From Lentzea sp. (lineage in GTDB: Bacteria > Actinomycetota > Actinomycetes > Mycobacteriales > Pseudonocardiaceae): a stretch of DNA of 10,748 bases. The stretch spans positions 1-10,748 of the forward strand of contig JASLAV010000023.1 in the NCBI GenBank assembly GCA_030146905.1, written 5' to 3'. The position numbers were made by a program, and so were the translations under genes. The notes under the pieces were generated by a model. That model searched no databases. It saw only the letters and a list, made by a program, of their open reading frames with translations, and was not told where the DNA came from. Shown here piece by piece: positions 7,530-10,748 of the stretch. How positions within the stretch are numbered: the stretch's first letter is position 1; each line of letters begins with the position of its first letter.

Positions 7530-7543
7530 GCGGCTGGGGAAGA

Positions 7544-9259
7544 ATGGCGACCGTGACCCCCGACCCGACTGACGAACCGGATTCGCACGCGCTCGTGCGC
7601 CGGCAGCGCGAGCTGGCGTCGTTGTACGCGACGGCCAAGTCGCTCACCGCGCTCGGCGAGCTCGACGACGTGCTGCAGTCGATCGTCCGCCACGCCCACG
7701 ACCTGATGGGCACGGACTTCACCTACCTCTCGCTGGTCGAGGACGGCAGGCTGTCGGCCAGGGCGGCGGAGGGCACGATCTCGGCCGCCTTCCTCAGCGC
7801 GACCATCCCGTCGGGCGTGGGGCTCGGCGGCAAGGTCCTGGCCACCCGCCGCCCGCAGTGGGTGCGCAACTACGCCGCCTCGACCCTCATCGACCACGAC
7901 GCGAACTTCGACCGCCTGGTCGTCACCGAGGACCTCGTCGCGCTCCTCGGTGTGCCGCTGGTGATCAGGGACGAGGTGGTGGGGGCGCTGTTCGCCGCCG
8001 ACCGCTCGGAGCGGTCGTTCCACCCCGGCGAGATCGCGCTGCTGAGCGCGTTCGCCGACCACGCGGCGGTGGCGCTCGACAACGCCCGCCTCTACGAGGA
8101 GAGCCGCACCGCTCTGCAGGAGCTGCAGGGCGCGTACCGCAAGATCGAAGAGCACGTGGCCGTCGTCGAACGGGCGCAGGCGATCCACGAGGCGCTGACC
8201 GGTGTGGTGCTGGAGGGCGGCACACCGGACGACGTCGCCGAGCTCCTCGCCGAGCAGCTCGGCGGCACCGTCACGCTGCTCGACAGGGCGGACGCCGCAG
8301 CCGGCCGTTCGGGCCGCGTGACGACCTCGGTCGACTCCGGGGGGACCGCCCGCAGCGTGGCGCCGATCCAGGCGGGCGACAGCCACCTGGGCGCGCTCGC
8401 GTGGAGCAGGAAGGCGGGCGCCGAGCACGGCGTCTCCGACGACATGGACCTGCGCACCCTCGAACGGGCCACCCACATCCTGGGGTTGCTCATCCTCAAG
8501 GAACGGGCGGTCGCCGAGGCCAGCGAGCGGCTGAGCGGAGAGCTGCTGACCGAGCTCATGGTCGGCGGTCCCGGGATCAGCCCGGCCCAGCGGGCCCGCA
8601 CCCGTGCCCGCAACATCGACGCCGACCGGCTGACCCTGGTCGTCGTCGCCGAGTCGCCCGCGTCGTCCTCGACCGACCTCGTGCGGCACCTGCACGACAT
8701 CGCCAGGGACTGCTCGGGACTGGCGGGCGAACACCTGGGCAGGGCCACGATGATCGTGCCCAGCACCGACGACGACCAGACCGTCGCCGAGGTCCACCGC
8801 CGGCTGCGCCGCGCCCTCGGCGGTCCCGTCGCCGTCGTGGGGGAGCGGGCGGTCGGCCACGACTGGTCGCGCGCGTTCTCGCTGGCCGGCCGCTGCGGCG
8901 CGGTCATGCGGGCGCTCGGGCACACCGACCTGGGCGCCACGACGGGCAGGTACGCCCTCTACGCGATGATCTTCGACGCCGACCGGGTCCGCGAGCTCGA
9001 CCGCTTCCTGGCCGCCTCCGTGGGCCCGCTCGTCGACTACGACGAGCGCCGCGGCACCGATCTCGTCGGAACCCTCAGCGCCTACTACGGCCACCGCGCC
9101 AACGTCGCGGCGACCGCCAGGGCGTTGCACGTGCACGTCAACACGCTGCTCAAGCGGCTGGACCGGGTGAGCGAGGTCCTCGGCGTCGACTGGCGCACCG
9201 AGAACGACCTGGAACTGCAGCTGGGGCTGCAGCTCTACCGGCTCAGGTCGGTCGTCTGA
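7544..9259 (+). CDS. GAF domain and PucR-type helix-turn-helix transcriptional regulator
   Basis: A 571-residue cytoplasmic regulator. Residues about 38-183 form a GAF sensor domain (DDVLQSIVRHAHDLMGTDFTYLSLV, then GVPLVIRDEVVGALFAADR and the helix ending AAVALDNARLYEES). A coiled-coil-like helix follows (184-220), then a weaker GAF-like region (about 222-320), a CdaR/GGDEF-like middle domain (about 325-490), and the PucR-family C-terminal helix-turn-helix (505-568: LVGTLSAYYGHRANVAATARALHVHVNTLLKRLDRV). Such proteins are usually activators of catabolic or transport genes that respond to a small ligand. It is divergent from the MHS symporter-esterase operon, its likely target, with palindromic half-sites between them. 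I chose the ATG at 7544, preceded by GGGGAAGA; a GTG at 7553 is possible. Upstream extension to a TTG at 7475 would run through the palindromes and looks non-coding. The ligand is unknown. Confidence 0.92.
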   Translation: MATVTPDPTDEPDSHALVRRQRELASLYATAKSLTALGELDDVLQSIVRHAHDLMGTDFTYLSLVEDGRLSARAAEGTISAAFLSATIPSGVGLGGKVLATRRPQWVRNYAASTLIDHDANFDRLVVTEDLVALLGVPLVIRDEVVGALFAADRSERSFHPGEIALLSAFADHAAVALDNARLYEESRTALQELQGAYRKIEEHVAVVERAQAIHEALTGVVLEGGTPDDVAELLAEQLGGTVTLLDRADAAAGRSGRVTTSVDSGGTARSVAPIQAGDSHLGALAWSRKAGAEHGVSDDMDLRTLERATHILGLLILKERAVAEASERLSGELLTELMVGGPGISPAQRARTRARNIDADRLTLVVVAESPASSSTDLVRHLHDIARDCSGLAGEHLGRATMIVPSTDDDQTVAEVHRRLRRALGGPVAVVGERAVGHDWSRAFSLAGRCGAVMRALGHTDLGATTGRYALYAMIFDADRVRELDRFLAASVGPLVDYDERRGTDLVGTLSAYYGHRANVAATARALHVHVNTLLKRLDRVSEVLGVDWRTENDLELQLGLQLYRLRSVV

Positions 9260-9271
9260 GCGGTCCGCGAC

Positions 9272-9300
9272 GGCTCACGGGCGGCTGAGCCCCACGCCCG
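9272..9300 (+). terminator. Two interleaved hairpins after the PucR-type gene
   Basis: GGCTCA (9272-9277) pairs with TGAGCC (9286-9291), and CGGGCG (9278-9283) pairs with CGCCCG (9295-9300). The pairs interleave, so only one hairpin can form easily at a time. They lie 12 bp after the regulator's stop and before the response-regulator promoter, so a simple terminator is most likely, though the stems are short. Confidence 0.4.
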
Positions 9301-9313
9301 GCGAGGTGATCAG

Positions 9314-9319
9314 TAGGGT
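9314..9319 (+). promoter_or_regulatory. -10 box (TAGGGT) for the response regulator gene
   Basis: TAGGGT fits the actinobacterial TANNNT pattern and lies 34 bp upstream of the ATG, giving a short leader that contains the strong GGAGGAG ribosome site (9342-9348). No clear -35 box is seen. Confidence 0.4.
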
Positions 9320-9353
9320 GGGCGACCCCCGCGCGCCTCCCGGAGGAGATCAG

Positions 9354-10031
9354 ATGATCCGCGTGCTCATCGCCGACGACCAGCCGCTGGTGCGTGCCGG
9401 TCTGGCGGCGCTGCTCGCCGCCGAGCCCGGCATCGAGGTGGCCGGTGTGGCCGCGGACGGCTCCGAGGCGCTCGCGATGGCGCTCGACCTCGTGCCGGAC
9501 GTGGCCTGCCTCGACGTCCGGATGCCCGGCCGCAGCGGCATCGACGTCGCGCGGGTGTTGTGCGCGCCGGACGCCGACCCGCAGGTGCCGGTGCTCGTGC
9601 TCACGACCTTCGACCTCGACGACTACGTGTTCGGGGCGTTGGAGGCGGGCGTGTCGGGGTTCCTGCTCAAGGACTCCGAACCGGACGACATCGTCCACGC
9701 GGTGCGGCAGGTGGCCGCCGGTCTGGGCACGATCGACCAGACGCTGACCCGCCGCATCCTGCGCGAGTTCGTGCACCGCCGCCGTCTGCAGCCGGTCACC
9801 GGGCGGCGGGCAGAGGAGCTGCTCACGCCCCGCGAGCACGAGATCCTGCTGCTGCTCGCCCAGGGAATGTCCAACGACGACATCGCCCGCAGCCTGGTCG
9901 TGGAGGTGTCGACGGTGAAGTCGCACCTGGCCAGGATCCTGCCCAAGCTGGGGGTGACCTCCCGGCTGCAGGCCGTCGTCTGGGCTTACCAGAACCACGT
10001 CGTCACCGTCCCCGATCCGGTGACGCCCTGA
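9354..10031 (+). CDS. Response regulator, NarL/FixJ (LuxR-type HTH) family
   Basis: A 225-residue two-component response regulator. The receiver domain (1-120) has the acidic pair D8/D9 in IADDQ, the phospho-acceptor Asp54 in CLDVRMPG, the switch Thr in LVLTTF (84-85) and Lys106 in FLLKD, so it looks fully functional. A linker leads to the LuxR-type helix-turn-helix (about 155-218: LLTPREHEILLLLAQGMSNDDIARSLVVEVSTVKSHLARILPKLG). The ATG at 9354 is fixed by the strong GGAGGAG ribosome site 5 bases upstream and by the canonical MIRVLIADDQ beginning; a frame extension to 9306 is not needed. Regulators of this type usually sit beside a HisKA_3 sensor kinase, but none is present here: the upstream neighbour is the GAF/PucR gene and the downstream neighbour is convergent. 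It is therefore an orphan by context. Its targets and signal are unknown. Confidence 0.95.
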   Translation: MIRVLIADDQPLVRAGLAALLAAEPGIEVAGVAADGSEALAMALDLVPDVACLDVRMPGRSGIDVARVLCAPDADPQVPVLVLTTFDLDDYVFGALEAGVSGFLLKDSEPDDIVHAVRQVAAGLGTIDQTLTRRILREFVHRRRLQPVTGRRAEELLTPREHEILLLLAQGMSNDDIARSLVVEVSTVKSHLARILPKLGVTSRLQAVVWAYQNHVVTVPDPVTP

Positions 10032-10037
10032 CCTGGT

Positions 10038-10748
10038 TCAGTCGGCCGGTGGGCGGTAGCCGAGCCGTCCGCGGGTGCCGAGCAGGACCAGGACCGCGAC
10101 GACGACGGAGCCGGTCGCCATGGCCTGCATCGCCCGGTCGCCGTCGATCGACGGGAACATCTCCAGCCACATGATCGAGGCGAAGTTGTTCACGCTGACG
10201 TGCAGCAGCATCGCCAGCGGAAGGCTTTCCCCGGTGCTGTTGAACACCCACGTCATGACCACGTTGAACGCGAGGCAGAACACCACGAACGAGGCCAGGC
10301 GGGTCCAGTCCGCGTCCGGCCAGCCGCCCCACTCGGTCAGGAACAGCGGCAGGTGCCACGAGGCCCAGATCGGACCGAGGATCATCGTTCCGGTCAGCGG
10401 CCCGAACCGGCGCTGCATCCGGGGCAGCGCGAAGTCCCGCCAGCCCGGTTCCTCCGCGAGTCCCGTGGTGACCATCTGGAGCAGTAGGGCCGGGACGTAG
10501 GCGGCCACCGCCATCATCGAGGGCGCCGTGATCCGTCCGCCCGAGATCGCGAGCCCCGTCAGCAGCATCGCGACCGGCACCCCCAGCAGCGAGACCGCGT
10601 ACCAGTGCCACCGGACCCGCCAGCGCCACATCCGGGCCGCCCAGCGCCGCAGCCCTGCCCGCCCGTCGGCGAGCGCGGTGACCACCAGGGCCGAGACGAT
10701 CGGGCCGAGGTAGGCGCCGGGCAGCACCCCGGTGAACTGGCTGGTCCC
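10038..10748 (-). CDS. CPBP family intramembrane glutamic endopeptidase (N-terminus outside window)
   Basis: A multi-membrane-segment protein of the CPBP (Abi/CAAX protease and bacteriocin-processing) family; 236 residues are visible. The three family motifs are present: EEPGWR (motif 1, EExxxR), WASWH (motif 2, with Trp at the usual Phe position, common in bacterial members) and HVSVN (motif 3, HxxxN). The frame has no stop up to the window edge and the residues before the internal GTG at 10727 (GTSQFTG) continue naturally, so the true start and a first membrane segment probably lie beyond 10748. Bacterial members cleave within membranes, but the substrate cannot be predicted. It is convergent with the response regulator (6-bp gap), so the two are not cotranscribed. 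Confidence 0.9.
   Translation of the reverse strand, partial: GTSQFTGVLPGAYLGPIVSALVVTALADGRAGLRRWAARMWRWRVRWHWYAVSLLGVPVAMLLTGLAISGGRITAPSMMAVAAYVPALLLQMVTTGLAEEPGWRDFALPRMQRRFGPLTGTMILGPIWASWHLPLFLTEWGGWPDADWTRLASFVVFCLAFNVVMTWVFNSTGESLPLAMLLHVSVNNFASIMWLEMFPSIDGDRAMQAMATGSVVVAVLVLLGTRGRLGYRPPAD

Noticed and set aside
7475..7543. Upstream extension of the GAF/PucR protein to a TTG at 7475
   Set aside because: The added 23 residues would be encoded by the palindrome-rich promoter region, have no family counterpart, and lack a ribosome site.
7487..9136. A 549-codon open frame on the - strand opposite the GAF/PucR gene
   Set aside because: Low-complexity Arg/Gly/Val composition and complete overlap with a gene that has clear domains; an antisense shadow.
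7858..9288. A 476-codon open frame on the + strand in another frame of the GAF/PucR gene
   Set aside because: Extremely Arg/Pro/Gly-rich translation with no domain; a frame-shifted shadow of the real gene.
10355..10367. Trp instead of Phe in the CPBP motif 2 (WASWH)
   Set aside because: W-x-x-W-H-L-P is common in bacterial CPBP proteins, so this is ordinary variation and not a lost catalytic feature.

Overview
The window is high-GC, densely packed bacterial DNA with GC-rich third codon positions, frequent GTG starts, TANNNT-type -10 boxes, probable leaderless mRNAs and a lipoprotein with a Thr/Pro-rich linker. It reads as an actinomycete chromosome, most likely Pseudonocardiales (Lentzea/Saccharothrix/Amycolatopsis-like). 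The order is inferred from overall style and is not proven. I see no RNA genes, insertion sequences, CRISPR arrays or phage genes, and no gene-free stretch longer than about 136 bp.

Layout. (1) 2-931 (+) is the 3' part of argG, closed by a strong hairpin at 948-983. (2) 990-1469 (-) is a small secreted lipoprotein of unknown function. (3) 1541-2194 (+) is a DUF1963/YwqG-like protein with a probable leaderless GTG start. (4) 2175-3392 (-) is an MFS drug-efflux-type transporter, divergent from (5) 3475-4365 (+), a LysR-type regulator; a perfect palindrome lies between them. (6) 4368-6005 (-) is a secreted tannase/feruloyl-esterase-family hydrolase. It is translationally coupled to (7) 6019-7407 (-), an MHS-family (ShiA/ProP-like) metabolite:proton symporter. 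(8) 7544-9259 (+) is a GAF plus PucR-type HTH regulator, divergent from the symporter-esterase operon, with several inverted repeats in the shared promoter region. (9) 9354-10031 (+) is a NarL/LuxR-type response regulator with no kinase in view. (10) 10038-10748 (-) is a CPBP intramembrane protease whose N-terminus runs off the window.

How the genes work together. The most coherent unit is 4368-9259. A secreted esterase could release an aromatic or other organic acid from an ester outside the cell. The MHS symporter could import the acid, and the divergent GAF/PucR protein could sense it and control the operon through the palindromic sites. The esterase has lost both cysteines that normally form the disulfide tying the catalytic Ser to the catalytic His in this family, so its substrate or mechanism may differ from characterised members. 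A second regulator-transporter pair (LysR/MFS, 2175-4365) looks like a classic LTTR-controlled exporter. The other genes (argG, lipoprotein, DUF1963, response regulator, CPBP protease) show no clear functional link to these modules.
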